This document shows positions 8,703 through 17,636 of a DNA stretch of 64,000 nucleotides, piece after piece. Position 1 is the first letter of the stretch; every line of letters begins with the position of its first letter. The stretch covers positions 62,001 to 126,000 of the forward strand of contig CADACE010000008.1 in NCBI GenBank assembly GCA_902786265.1, read 5' to 3'. This DNA is from an uncultured Chloroflexota bacterium. Its GTDB lineage: Bacteria > Chloroflexota > Anaerolineae > Anaerolineales > Anaerolineaceae. Made by a program: the position numbers and the translations under genes. The notes under the pieces were generated by a model. The model was not told where the DNA came from. It saw nothing but the letters and a program-made list of their open reading frames with translations, and made no database searches.

Positions 8703-9821
8703 ATGGAACAGACAAACGGCGAGCTGCTGATCGTGGATACTGATAAATATCTCAGTGAAAACACGCCTGTTGAGACAGATGCGGAAAGCACGCTGCCGTT
8801 CGAAGTGATCGATGATTATATTGATGATCCTGTCGGATTCGGCGATGTAACCGGAAAATTGTTTTCCAAAGTCAGAAGCATATTTGACCTTGCCGTCAAA
8901 TTCAACCGGCATTCCTCTGAATATCTCAAAAGTCTTGCCCAGCTGGAAAAAGGTATCAAATACCTCGGCAGCAGCTGTCTGCAAAAGTACGCGTTGGAAC
9001 AGAAAAAGCATACCTTCCCGGATCTTGGACAGCTTAACACTGTCAATCTCTATACGATGACAGCCATACAATTCAATAAGATAGACCGGGCTCTCACTGA
9101 ATACATGAACGAGCATCACTCTGTTAATGACGCGCTGTTGGATATGGAATATCGCTACTATCATTTGATGGAGCGGCTCCGTGCCACAGAAGTGAAAATC
9201 CACAATTACGACAAAAAACGATACTCAGATAATGAAGACTATGATCCTGTGATCCACGGGCTGGCATTTTCGGAAAAAAGCTGGAGTAAAAGCGCCCATG
9301 AACATGATGAGCCGATGGCTTTTCAGCGGGCGAGGGCGTTCTCTTTTCCTCAGGATTCAGGATTCAGTGGGCAGGGATCAGATCAGGTGCCAGGTGCCGG
9401 GGACCAGGGACTTGTAATTTCCGGACCGACTGATATAACTTCAGATCATGAAGGAATGGTGCGGGAGCAGTTAAGTCGGAAAACAGTGGAAAGTGATCAG
9501 GGAACAGATCGGGTTTCAGTTGTCAGCAGTCAGCAGGCATCCGAAAGGGATCAGCCGGAGTTATGCGGAACTGTTACAGATGACGAGTACAGTAAAATGA
9601 TGCCGATCGAGGATTTTGATAATTTTTCCGAAGATAAATTACCGCAATGCATGAGGATCATGGAACAGGCGGCCATGCGCAGCAGGGTACAGGGTCTGGA
9701 TTATCTCGGCTTCACAGAAAGCGAAATAAGGTTTCTTGCAGAAGATCCTCTCTTTGATGTAATCGATCCCGAAATGGCAGCTGATATACGCAAAAAACTT
9801 GCTGAGTATGACAGCGGTTAG
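8703..9821 (+). CDS. Protein of unknown function
   Basis: A 372-residue protein I do not recognise. The N-terminal 200 residues are helical in character with charged segments (for example LAQLEKGIKYLGSSCLQ). The middle, about residues 215-300, is low complexity, rich in Gly, Gln, Asp and Ser, and is encoded by oligonucleotide-repeat-like DNA at 9346-9411. The last 70 residues are again ordered (YLGFTESEIRFL). No signal peptide or membrane segment is seen. ATG 8703 is preferred over ATG 8625: AAAGG at 8687-8692 precedes it, and the extra upstream codons fall in a leader shared with another gene. It sits alone behind the conserved module. Confidence 0.6.
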   Translation: MEQTNGELLIVDTDKYLSENTPVETDAESTLPFEVIDDYIDDPVGFGDVTGKLFSKVRSIFDLAVKFNRHSSEYLKSLAQLEKGIKYLGSSCLQKYALEQKKHTFPDLGQLNTVNLYTMTAIQFNKIDRALTEYMNEHHSVNDALLDMEYRYYHLMERLRATEVKIHNYDKKRYSDNEDYDPVIHGLAFSEKSWSKSAHEHDEPMAFQRARAFSFPQDSGFSGQGSDQVPGAGDQGLVISGPTDITSDHEGMVREQLSRKTVESDQGTDRVSVVSSQQASERDQPELCGTVTDDEYSKMMPIEDFDNFSEDKLPQCMRIMEQAAMRSRVQGLDYLGFTESEIRFLAEDPLFDVIDPEMAADIRKKLAEYDSG

Positions 9822-10162
9822 GATACAGAGGAAAGCAGCGCCTGTAGTCTTGATCCGGTTGGAAATATTCGGTAAGATACAATAGAATTTACAGAGATAG
9901 TAAATAAAAAATAACAGAAAAACAATAAAAAAGCGTTGGGAGGAAGCTTTCAGCGCTATAAGAGGTTAAGTATCAATCACTCAAGGCGAATTACACGGTT
10001 TCAGCTCTGATACTTCGCGGGAGGCACAGCATCAGAGCTGAAATCATAAGGTTTCACCGGTACTGAACAGTATCGTAAAAAATTATAAAAAAGCCGGATA
10101 ATAAGTGGCAAAAACAGAATTCCTGCCGTTAACGATCCGGTTTATTGATCACGGCATCAAAA
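9822..10162. other. Intergenic region with a long inverted repeat
   Basis: No convincing gene. It holds a 13-base perfect inverted repeat, 9999-10011 with 10031-10043, around a 19-base GC-richer loop. No T-run follows. A weaker pair, GCCGGAT near 10091 and ATCCGGT near 10134, with an A-run on the outer side, could end minus-strand transcription of the mreB-like gene. Confidence 0.5.
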
Positions 10163-11170
10163 TCAGCCTTGAATGATTGAGCGGCGATAGGCATCTCGGA
10201 GAGCAACAGCTTTCGCAGCGCCAAGAGCTGTGCAGATCGTCGGCTCATCAACCATATATGCAGGAATGCCAAGCATTTTCGTCAGATATTTGTCGACGCC
10301 TCGCAGCAGCGCGCCGCCGCCGCAAAGAGCAACGCCACGGTCAATAATGTCAGAAATCAACTCAGGCGGTGTTTTTTCCAAAACCTTCCGGGCAGTTTCC
10401 GCTATTTCTTTTAGCGGGTCCTGCAAGGCTTCAACAATATCTTCGGTTGTTACTGCAACCGGTTTTGGCAGACCGGTCACCTGATCCTGTCCCTGAATTT
10501 CCATTGTCTGGGACATTTCAACCTGAACGGCCGAACCGATACGGGTTTTGATCTGTTCTGCCGTGGGCTGACCGATAATAACGCCATATTTCTTCCTCAC
10601 ATAAGCCTGGATCGCCTCATCCAGCTTAACACCGGCAGTCTGAGTAGTTCCGGAGGTCACGACACCGTTCATGGCTATCACAGCTGCCTGCGTCAGGCCT
10701 CCTCCAAGACAAATGACCATATTCCCGGACGGAGCGGCAATCGGCAAATCGATTCCGATAGCTGCAGCCAGAGGTTGTTCCATCAGCATGACTTCACGGC
10801 TGTTTGTACCAAGACCGACTTCGCGTACAGCTCGTCTTTCAACTGAAGTAATACCGCAGGGAATCGTGATAAGGATCCTGGGACGGAAAATCATCATTGA
10901 ACCGCAAACCTTTTGTACCGCAAATTTCACCAGGTTCTCAGTAATTTCATATTCCGCAATAACACCATTCCGGAGGGGATAAACGACATCGATCGACTCC
11001 GGTACACGTCCTACCATGTCTTTGGCAGCCTGTCCCCATTCTACCATCTTCAGTTCTTCAACAATGATCGCGGCAACCGTAGGCTCCTGCAGAAGCAATT
11101 GTCTGCCTTCAGCAATGACGGTATTCAGCGTCCCCAAATCTATTCCAATATCTCGTGAAAACAGCGGCAT
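10163..11170 (-). CDS. mreB: MreB/Mbl-like actin-family protein, divergent
   Basis: A 335-residue bacterial actin of normal length, expected to form membrane-associated filaments that guide wall synthesis. The phosphate-1 motif DIGIDLGTLNT is present near the N-terminus, EQPLAAAIG covers the region of the usual catalytic glutamate, and ALCGGGALLRGVDKYL is the adenosine motif. The phosphate-2 motif, normally DIGGGT, reads CLGGGL, so the acidic residue and the threonine are missing. From memory, other Chloroflexota MreB-like proteins share this variant. There is no mreC or mreD next to it. It is a single gene; the start ATG 11170 has a GGGG-type site upstream. Confidence 0.88.
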   Translation of the reverse strand: MPLFSRDIGIDLGTLNTVIAEGRQLLLQEPTVAAIIVEELKMVEWGQAAKDMVGRVPESIDVVYPLRNGVIAEYEITENLVKFAVQKVCGSMMIFRPRILITIPCGITSVERRAVREVGLGTNSREVMLMEQPLAAAIGIDLPIAAPSGNMVICLGGGLTQAAVIAMNGVVTSGTTQTAGVKLDEAIQAYVRKKYGVIIGQPTAEQIKTRIGSAVQVEMSQTMEIQGQDQVTGLPKPVAVTTEDIVEALQDPLKEIAETARKVLEKTPPELISDIIDRGVALCGGGALLRGVDKYLTKMLGIPAYMVDEPTICTALGAAKAVALRDAYRRSIIQG

Positions 11171-11375
11171 AGTTTTTCCCCGTAAATTTCAAGACCCAAA
11201 CTGCGGTTAAAACGGGAAACACCTTCTGATTCCCGGTGTTTCCCGATATATTTTATTACATTCAAATCAATAATCATGCTTTTGAAAAAGGATTTGAATG
11301 GACCTTTTTTTATTGCTTAAAATACAGTTTCCGTGCCAAAGTAAAAATAAGATCATGATTTTCTGTCAGACAATT

Positions 11376-12638
11376 TTAATCTCTCCGGAAAATATCCCGT
11401 GTATAGACCTTATCTTTTACCTCATCAAGAATACTGTCATAGCGATTGGCTATGATGGCATCAGATTTTCGTTTGAATTTCTCAATATCGTTTACAACAA
11501 GACTGCCGAAAAAGCGGCTGCCGTCCTGTAATGTGGGTTCATAAACAATAACTTCCGCACCGTTAGCCTTTATGCGTTTCATAACTCCCTGCATCGCGGA
11601 TTGACGGAAATTGTCTGAATTTGATTTCATAGTCAATCGAAAAACTCCGATTGTCACTGAATCACCTTCTGTACCCTTCATGCGCTCATCGATACTGAAA
11701 TTACTGAAGCCTGCTTTCTGAAGAACTCGCGAAGCAATAAAATCTTTTCTTGTGCGGTTGCTTTCCACAATCGCTCCGATCAGATTCTGTGGTACATCGC
11801 GATAATTGGCAAGCATCTGCTTCGTATCTTTCGGAAGACAATATCCGCCGTAACCAAAGGAAGGATTATTATAGAAATCACCGATTCGCGGATCGAGACA
11901 CATTCCTTTGATGATGTTATTTGTGGAAAGCCCTTTTATTTCTGCGTATGTATCCAATTCATTGAAAAAACCGACGCGCATGGCAAGGTAAGTATTAGCG
12001 AATAACTTTACTGCTTCAGCTTCTGTAGTGCTCATATACAGAACCGTTACATCCGGCTTTTCTGAACCTTCCCGCAGAAGCTCTCCAAATTCATGTGCCG
12101 CTTCTTCCGTATTTTTATCACAGCCGACAATGATGCGGGAAGGATAGAGGTTGTCGTAAAGCGCCTTGGATTCTCTCAGAAATTCAGGACTGAAAATAAT
12201 ATTATCCAAATCCAGCTTTTCCCGTATCATCGCGGTATAACCTACAGGAATCGTGGATTTTATTACCATAACAGGTTTTTTCTGATTTTCCCTTGAAGCC
12301 TCAAGAACTGATTTTATAACTGATTCAACGGCACTTGTATCGAAGAAATTGCGATCTACATCATAATTTGTAGGAGCGGCTATGATAACAAAATCCGCGT
12401 TTTTATATGCTTCTGTACCATCTACAACAGCCCGCAAATTCAGTTTTCTTTTTCCTTCTTTTGCTTCTTTCAGATATTTTTCTATATATTCATCACCAAT
12501 AGGAGAAATATAGCGATTTAGTTTTTGAACCTTTTCCGGAATAATATCAACAGCTGTAACCTCATTGTTCTGAGCCAATAACACTGCAAGGGAAAGACCA
12601 ACATAACCGGTTCCGGCAACTGCAATTTTTTTGTTCAT
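11376..12638 (-). CDS. ugd: UDP-glucose/nucleotide-sugar 6-dehydrogenase
   Basis: A 420-residue nucleotide-sugar dehydrogenase that oxidises a UDP-sugar to the uronic acid with two NAD+. The N-terminal Rossmann motif is [10 protein letters not shown]; the catalytic cysteine lies in [14 protein letters not shown]; the central SPEFLRE motif binds the sugar. UDP-glucose is the most likely substrate, but UDP-ManNAc or related sugars cannot be excluded. The start is set at ATG 12638, with AGGAG six to seven bases ahead; an upstream in-frame codon would add nine residues without a site. It stands alone and is divergent from the polymerase gene. Confidence 0.9.
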   Translation of the reverse strand: MNKKIAVAGTGYVGLSLAVLLAQNNEVTAVDIIPEKVQKLNRYISPIGDEYIEKYLKEAKEGKRKLNLRAVVDGTEAYKNADFVIIAAPTNYDVDRNFFDTSAVESVIKSVLEASRENQKKPVMVIKSTIPVGYTAMIREKLDLDNIIFSPEFLRESKALYDNLYPSRIIVGCDKNTEEAAHEFGELLREGSEKPDVTVLYMSTTEAEAVKLFANTYLAMRVGFFNELDTYAEIKGLSTNNIIKGMCLDPRIGDFYNNPSFGYGGYCLPKDTKQMLANYRDVPQNLIGAIVESNRTRKDFIASRVLQKAGFSNFSIDERMKGTEGDSVTIGVFRLTMKSNSDNFRQSAMQGVMKRIKANGAEVIVYEPTLQDGSRFFGSLVVNDIEKFKRKSDAIIANRYDSILDEVKDKVYTRDIFRRD

Positions 12639-12884
12639 CAAACACTCCTGATATTTTCTAAACAAGTGTTTATTTTGTTTGATAACGAAAAATCATACTT
12701 TCTGGTGCATGATCATCCGATTCTTTATTCATTTTACCATGGATATATATTTACCGATTTTATTGAACTATTTGATAACAAGGAAAACCGCCGAAAAAAT
12801 GTTATTAGACAATTATTTATATTTGTTTATTTTATAAGATATTTATATAAAATCTTCAGTTGTCCCTTAAATAACCCGTTTAAT

Positions 12885-12904
12885 ATTAGCACATATGTTA
12901 TAAT
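12885..12904 (+). promoter_or_regulatory. LexA-like palindrome over a -10 box
   Basis: A core ACATATGT palindrome, with near-symmetric flanks GCACATATGTTA, overlaps TATAAT at 12899-12904, upstream of the Y-family polymerase. It resembles the GAAC-N4-GTTC type of SOS operator, with two mismatches. The position over the -10 box is typical of a repressor site. Confidence 0.4.
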
Positions 12905-12929
12905 TGAAATTGATAAAGAGGAGATGCTT

Positions 12930-14450
12930 TTGGAAAAAGTTTACGCGGCTATTGATTTGAAATCCTTTTACGCCTCTGTTGAATGTGTGGCCAGAGGTCT
13001 GGATCCACTTACCACAAATCTGGTCGTAGCGGATTCCTCCCGTACGGAAAAAACAATTTGTTTAGCGGTTTCACCCGGTTTAAAATCATTCGGTATTCCG
13101 GGCAGACCGAGATTGTTCGAAGTTGTCAGCAAAGTAAAAGAGATCAATACGGCAAGAAAACAAAAAGCTCCGCAAAAGCGGCTCGTTGGAAAATCATTCA
13201 ATACAGATGATTTGGCAAAGGATCCATCGCTTGCGCTTGATTACCTGATAGCTACTCCGCGAATGGCTCATTATATGGAGTTGAGCGGTAAAATTTACGG
13301 CATATATCTGAATTATATTTCTGAAGAAGATATCCATGTATACTCAATTGATGAAGTTTTCATAGACCTGACAAATTATGTAAAGACCTTCAGAAAAAGC
13401 GCGCATGACCTGACAATGCAATTGATCCGTGATGTTTTTCATGAAACCGGAATAACCGCTACTGCAGGGATCGGTACAAATATGTATCTTGCAAAAGTTG
13501 CTATGGATATTGAGGCAAAGCACAACCCTCCGGATGAATTCGGGGTACGGATTGCTGAACTTGATGAGATGAGTTACAGAAAAAAACTTTGGAACCATCG
13601 TCCCATTACTGACTTTTGGCGTGTCGGGAGAGGATACGCAAAAAGACTCGCTGAAAAAGGTCTGTATACGATGGGCGATATCGCTCAATGCTCACTTGGC
13701 GGGAAAAATGAATATTACTCTGAAGAGCTTCTTTATAAACTTTTTGGAGTTAATGCGGAACTTCTGATTGATCATGCCTGGGGATGGGAACCGTGTACAA
13801 TAGCGGATATCAAAGCTTATAAATCCGACAATAATTCCATCAGCTCCGGACAGGTTCTGAGCTGCCCTTATTCTTATGAAGATGCCAAACTGATTGTCAG
13901 GGAAATGACAGACGATCTCGCATTAAGCCTTGTTGCTAAAAATCTGGTATGTGATCAGGCCGTACTTTCTGTTCATTATGATGCACAAAACCTTTCTGAT
14001 CCGGACCGTTCCGAAAAATATCAGGGAGCTGTGACCACGGACCATTATGGAAGACAGGCGCCGAAATCTGCTCACGGATCTGAAAATATCGGACGTTTTA
14101 CATCATCCGGACTGCTTTTGACAGATGCAATGATGAAAATTTATGAGAGGATCACTGATAAAAACCTGCTGATCCGACATATATATGTCATTTTTAATCA
14201 CGTTTTCCCTAAAGATCAGGTACCAATGAAACACAAAGAAGAACAACTGGATTTATTCACTGACTATGCTGAAATATCTGAACGCGAGAGTATTGTTCAG
14301 GCAAAACTTGATCGAGAAAACAAGCTGCAGCAATCAATTCTGGATCTTCAAAAGAAATTCGGCAAAAATGTCGTTTTAAAGGGGATGAATTTACAGGATA
14401 ACGCAAAACAAAAGGACAGAAACCAGCAAATCGGCGGCCATAAATCATAA
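12930..14450 (+). CDS. Y-family (UmuC/DinB-type) DNA polymerase
   Basis: A 506-residue translesion polymerase that copies past damaged bases. The first catalytic aspartate is in AIDLKSFYASVE and the second acidic pair is in YSIDEVFIDLT; an HhH-like segment and a little-finger region follow. The frame is open upstream to 12666, but that part is AT-rich, lacks family sequence and contains the promoter. TTG 12930 is chosen because GAGGAG at 12918-12923 lies six bases upstream; the ATG at 12924 directly abuts that site. It is followed after 15 bases by a YolD-like gene, the arrangement known for UvrX/UmuC-type polymerases of Firmicutes. Confidence 0.92.
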   Translation: MEKVYAAIDLKSFYASVECVARGLDPLTTNLVVADSSRTEKTICLAVSPGLKSFGIPGRPRLFEVVSKVKEINTARKQKAPQKRLVGKSFNTDDLAKDPSLALDYLIATPRMAHYMELSGKIYGIYLNYISEEDIHVYSIDEVFIDLTNYVKTFRKSAHDLTMQLIRDVFHETGITATAGIGTNMYLAKVAMDIEAKHNPPDEFGVRIAELDEMSYRKKLWNHRPITDFWRVGRGYAKRLAEKGLYTMGDIAQCSLGGKNEYYSEELLYKLFGVNAELLIDHAWGWEPCTIADIKAYKSDNNSISSGQVLSCPYSYEDAKLIVREMTDDLALSLVAKNLVCDQAVLSVHYDAQNLSDPDRSEKYQGAVTTDHYGRQAPKSAHGSENIGRFTSSGLLLTDAMMKIYERITDKNLLIRHIYVIFNHVFPKDQVPMKHKEEQLDLFTDYAEISERESIVQAKLDRENKLQQSILDLQKKFGKNVVLKGMNLQDNAKQKDRNQQIGGHKS

Positions 14451-14465
14451 GGTACGGGTTTTAAC

Positions 14466-14879
14466 ATGAAAAGCATTCACGATTACAGCGATATTATCAA
14501 TATGCCAAGACCGGATCCTAAACGACACTTACGGATGCCGATATCGGACCGTGCTGCGCAGTTCTCTCCGTTTGCTGCGCTAACAGGTTTTTCCGGGGTC
14601 ATCGATGAAGTCGGGCGATACACAGAGGAAAAAATTATTTTAGATGAAAAAGAAAAGGATCGGATCAACCGGATTTTGACATTGCTTAAATCTGAAATTA
14701 CACGGAAACCTGTAATAAAAATCACAGCATTTGTCCCGGACGCAAAGAAAGAAGGCGGCTGTTATCAAACATTCAAAGGCGGATTACTGAAAATTGATGA
14801 ATTCAAAAGGAATTTAATACTTACAAATGGGTTAAAATTAAATTTTGATGATATTATAAGAATCGAAAAAGAAAACTGA
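14466..14879 (+). CDS. YolD-like protein
   Basis: A 137-residue protein with the YolD-like signature: DYSDIINMPRP, then MPISDRAAQFSPFAALTGF and a following TEEKIILDE. The family is small, cytoplasmic and usually paired with a Y-family polymerase gene; a role as a UmuD-like partner has been proposed but not proven. The gene begins 15 bases after the polymerase stop and is clearly in the same operon, so it should share any SOS control. Confidence 0.85.
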   Translation: MKSIHDYSDIINMPRPDPKRHLRMPISDRAAQFSPFAALTGFSGVIDEVGRYTEEKIILDEKEKDRINRILTLLKSEITRKPVIKITAFVPDAKKEGGCYQTFKGGLLKIDEFKRNLILTNGLKLNFDDIIRIEKEN

Positions 14880-14945
14880 ATTCGTACGGGTTTTTATAGT
14901 TTTTTCAAAAAAACCTTATAATTAAGACAGAGAGGGTAATATACT

Positions 14946-15269
14946 ATGAACGAAAAAGATCGTGTTCCCGGAAATACAACTGTAGCCCCTGAGGTAATAG
15001 AAACAATCATTCAAATGACAGCAAATGATACGCAAGGGGTTGCGAAATTATACAGTAATAATAATGCTCAGAACGGCGTTAAGATGAAGATATCTGACGG
15101 TGTTGTCAATGCAGATGTCTATCTTGTTCTCAGATCAGACTGCAATACGATGGAAGTTTGCAAACACGTGCAGAATAAGATCACACGAGCAATCAAAGAA
15201 ATGGTTGGAATGAATGTAGGATTTGTAAACATTCATATTGAAGACTTCAGCTATCCGGAAGTGAAATAG
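14946..15269 (+). CDS. Asp23/Gls24 family envelope-stress protein
   Basis: A 107-residue Asp23/Gls24 (DUF322) protein. GNTTVAPEVIETIIQMTAND, GVKMKISDGVVNADVYLVL and NVGFVNIHIEDF match the family. In other bacteria such proteins sit at the membrane or in the cytoplasm and are linked to wall stress; the exact activity is unknown. GAGAGGG precedes ATG 14946. Only three bases separate it from nusB, as in many Gram-positive and Chloroflexota genomes. Confidence 0.9.
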   Translation: MNEKDRVPGNTTVAPEVIETIIQMTANDTQGVAKLYSNNNAQNGVKMKISDGVVNADVYLVLRSDCNTMEVCKHVQNKITRAIKEMVGMNVGFVNIHIEDFSYPEVK

Positions 15270-15272
15270 GCT

Positions 15273-15704
15273 ATGGAAGGAATCAGCGAACGCACTTTTC
15301 TGCGCGGTATCGCGCTGCAGGCACTGTATGAATATGATCTTTCCGGTCATAACATCGCAGATATTCTGACTTATCGGTTTGAAGCTGTTGAAATCCCGAA
15401 TGACGATGAAAAAAAATTTGTCATCGATCTTGTAACAGGAGTGATCAACCACAAAGCCGAAATTGATGAGATGATTAAAAAATTTGCAGTTGACTGGCCG
15501 ATAGATCAAATTGCTGTAATTGATGTTAACATTATTCGTATCGCGGTATATGAATTTGTAGTGTCTAAGGAAACACCGGATCGGGTTGCGATCAATGAAT
15601 CCGTAGAACTGGCGAAACGTTTTGGGTCTGATACAGCGCCGAAATTCGTGAATGGTGTTTTGGGGTCTATTGCCGACAGCTTTACGGAATCATCAATGCA
15701 ATAA
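15273..15704 (+). CDS. nusB: Transcription antitermination factor NusB
   Basis: A 143-residue NusB, normal length. It binds boxA RNA with S10 and supports antitermination in rRNA operons. RTFLRGIALQALYEYD and the closing RVAINESVELAKRFGSDTAP-FVNGVLG are diagnostic. The gene is tightly coupled to the Asp23 gene upstream. Its 3' end overlaps the convergent membrane-protein gene by 23 bases. Confidence 0.95.
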   Translation: MEGISERTFLRGIALQALYEYDLSGHNIADILTYRFEAVEIPNDDEKKFVIDLVTGVINHKAEIDEMIKKFAVDWPIDQIAVIDVNIIRIAVYEFVVSKETPDRVAINESVELAKRFGSDTAPKFVNGVLGSIADSFTESSMQ

Positions 15705-16302
15705 AAGCGGCTGATATAAGCGGTGCCAGGGGAATCTTTGTTTTCGGATGTATTGTGAAAGCCTTTTGAAGTACAAGACCGGTACAGCCCCATAAAATAA
15801 GAATTGCAGATGAAAAAAGCAGGCCGGAAGATATGCTGCTGAAGTTCAGCGATAGAATTGAAATCAGAAGTATATCGAATAGACCTGTCTTCAGTTTTTT
15901 TTGAAAGGCGTACCAAAGAATAAAAACGACGGCACTGTTTATCATACGCATAAATAACATGCTCTGAGCATTTATTTTTATGCACATGATTGCCAGAAGG
16001 ATCAGGCATTCTGTGGGAATTTTTAGAATAATAATATCAATTCCCGCGATTACTCCTAAAAGAGGAAGGATGCATTTTATCGGATCATCGAAGAAATATC
16101 CAGATACACTGAGAAACATGCAGAAACAAATTATCAATAGTGACCTTTTTTTTAATGCTGTTTTTATTACGAATCGGTTATCTTTTCGGGTCATTTTGTA
16201 GAATTTCAGGTAAAAGACCGTCAGAAAGTATAAAAACAATACATTCAATACCATGACAGGCACCATTTTGATTGTTTCGTGAATCGTGAAGTCGGATACC
16301 AT
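15682..16302 (-). CDS. Polytopic membrane protein, possible divergent A24 (prepilin peptidase-like) protein
   Basis: A 206-residue protein with about six hydrophobic segments. GIDIIILKIPTECLILL resembles the first aspartate motif of A24 peptidases (D followed by IPN), and GLFDILLIS stands where the second GxGD motif would be. The terminal KIPLAPLISAAFIAL resembles the IPFGPFL block that ends this family. The second motif is degraded, so peptidase activity is doubtful. No pilin genes are nearby. It converges on nusB with a 23-base overlap and diverges from the zinc-ribbon gene. Confidence 0.55.
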   Translation of the reverse strand: MVSDFTIHETIKMVPVMVLNVLFLYFLTVFYLKFYKMTRKDNRFVIKTALKKRSLLIICFCMFLSVSGYFFDDPIKCILPLLGVIAGIDIIILKIPTECLILLAIMCIKINAQSMLFMRMINSAVVFILWYAFQKKLKTGLFDILLISILSLNFSSISSGLLFSSAILILWGCTGLVLQKAFTIHPKTKIPLAPLISAAFIALMIP

Positions 16303-16343
16303 GATGTTTTCTTCCTTGCTATATACGCTATTATAATTTATGC

Positions 16344-16349
16344 TATAAT
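16344..16349 (+). promoter_or_regulatory. -10 box very close to a start codon
   Basis: TATAAT ends ten bases before ATG 16360, and no Shine-Dalgarno site is visible. The transcript may be leaderless or carry only a few untranslated bases. Confidence 0.4.
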
Positions 16350-16359
16350 CTTCTAAGCT

Positions 16360-16839
16360 ATGAATAACGTTTTTGCTTTTATTGATTCATTCGATTTGAA
16401 AAACATTATGACCTATGCGGCAGCATTTGGAATTGCTTTTCTTATCGCATTATGGATCGGTTTGATTTTATGGGTTTTACGAGATATTCGATCACGCACA
16501 CGAGATCCTTTTATGATTATCCTGAGTGTGCTTTTTGTTATTGTTTTGTTCATCCCCGGCATTTTTATCTATTTATTCATAAGGCCCAGGAAAACATTTG
16601 AACAAAAATATCAGGATGCAATAGAGGAAGAAGCATTATTACGGGAAATAGGTGTTTCGGAAAAATGTCCAAGCTGCGGACATACCATTCAAAATGACTG
16701 GATCGTTTGTCCTTATTGCCACACAAAGATCAAGAAAAAATGTGTGCAATGCGGGAAACCTATAGAGCTTCCGTGGAATCTATGCCCCTATTGCGGGGAA
16801 CAGCAGCAGAAACCGTTTATGGATGAAAAAACTTCTTGA
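16360..16839 (+). CDS. Membrane protein with double zinc ribbon
   Basis: A 159-residue protein with two N-terminal membrane helices (about residues 17-40 and 52-72) and a C-terminal cytoplasmic pair of zinc ribbons. The ribbons use CPSCGH...CPYC and CVQCGK...CPYCGE. Such double zinc ribbons usually mediate protein contacts; no enzyme activity is evident. It precedes parA by 21 bases and may be cotranscribed with the partition genes. Confidence 0.8.
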   Translation: MNNVFAFIDSFDLKNIMTYAAAFGIAFLIALWIGLILWVLRDIRSRTRDPFMIILSVLFVIVLFIPGIFIYLFIRPRKTFEQKYQDAIEEEALLREIGVSEKCPSCGHTIQNDWIVCPYCHTKIKKKCVQCGKPIELPWNLCPYCGEQQQKPFMDEKTS

Positions 16840-16860
16840 TTTGAAAGGATATCGATTCTC

Positions 16861-17622
16861 TTGAGAATTTATACATTGATCAATCAAAAAGGCGGAGTCG
16901 GGAAAACCACAACAGCAATTAATCTTGGCTCCTGCATTGCCAAGCATGGAAAACGAGTCCTTATTGTTGATATGGATCCTCAGGCAAATGCGACATCATC
17001 ACTTGGCTATGACAAAAATGATATAAAAGCAGGAACATATGGAGTGTTGATCGGTACCGCAGATATTAGAGATGAAATTATTCGGAACGATAATTTTAAT
17101 CTTTCCGTTTTGCCATCATCGCCCTCACTTGCAGGTGCAGAAATTGAATTGATTGATTTTGATGACAGAGAAAAACGGCTTTCGAAAGCACTTTCCGAGG
17201 TGGAGGATCAGTTTGATTATGTTATGATCGATTGTCCCCCATCCTTAAACCAGTTAACGATCAACGCACTTATTGCTGCTAAAAACGGTGTGATCATCCC
17301 GGTTCAATGCGAATATCTTGCATTAGAGGGGCTCGGACAGCTTACCCAAACCATTTTCCGCGTCAAGCGTTCTTATCCGCAGGTGAATGTCAGAGGTGTC
17401 GTTTTAACCATGTTTGACGGCCGCACCAGATTGGCAATGGACGTTGTTCGTGAGGTGAGACGATATTTTCCGGATAAAGTATTCCAAAGTATTATACCGA
17501 GGAGTGTCCGGCTTGCTGAAGCGCCTTCATACGGACAGCCTATCAATTATTATGCAAAAGACAGCAATGCCGCAAAGGCTTATGAATCACTTGCAAATGA
17601 AATACTGACACAAGATAAATAG
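16861..17622 (+). CDS. parA: Chromosome partitioning ATPase ParA/Soj
   Basis: A 253-residue ParA/MinD-family ATPase that works with ParB on parS sites in chromosome segregation. The deviant Walker A is KGGVGKTTTAINLG, Walker A' lies in VDMDPQANAT, and Walker B in MIDCPPSL. The start is TTG 16861 with AAGG twelve bases upstream; no better ATG exists before the P-loop. It is followed after 14 bases by parB. The short length (no N-terminal HTH) is that of chromosomal Soj proteins. Confidence 0.95.
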   Translation: MRIYTLINQKGGVGKTTTAINLGSCIAKHGKRVLIVDMDPQANATSSLGYDKNDIKAGTYGVLIGTADIRDEIIRNDNFNLSVLPSSPSLAGAEIELIDFDDREKRLSKALSEVEDQFDYVMIDCPPSLNQLTINALIAAKNGVIIPVQCEYLALEGLGQLTQTIFRVKRSYPQVNVRGVVLTMFDGRTRLAMDVVREVRRYFPDKVFQSIIPRSVRLAEAPSYGQPINYYAKDSNAAKAYESLANEILTQDK

Positions 17623-17636
17623 GAGCATCAAAGAAT

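Noticed and set aside
12666..12929. Upstream extension of the Y-family polymerase frame
   Set aside because: AT-rich, no family sequence, contains a -10 box and a palindrome; a ribosome site fits TTG 12930.
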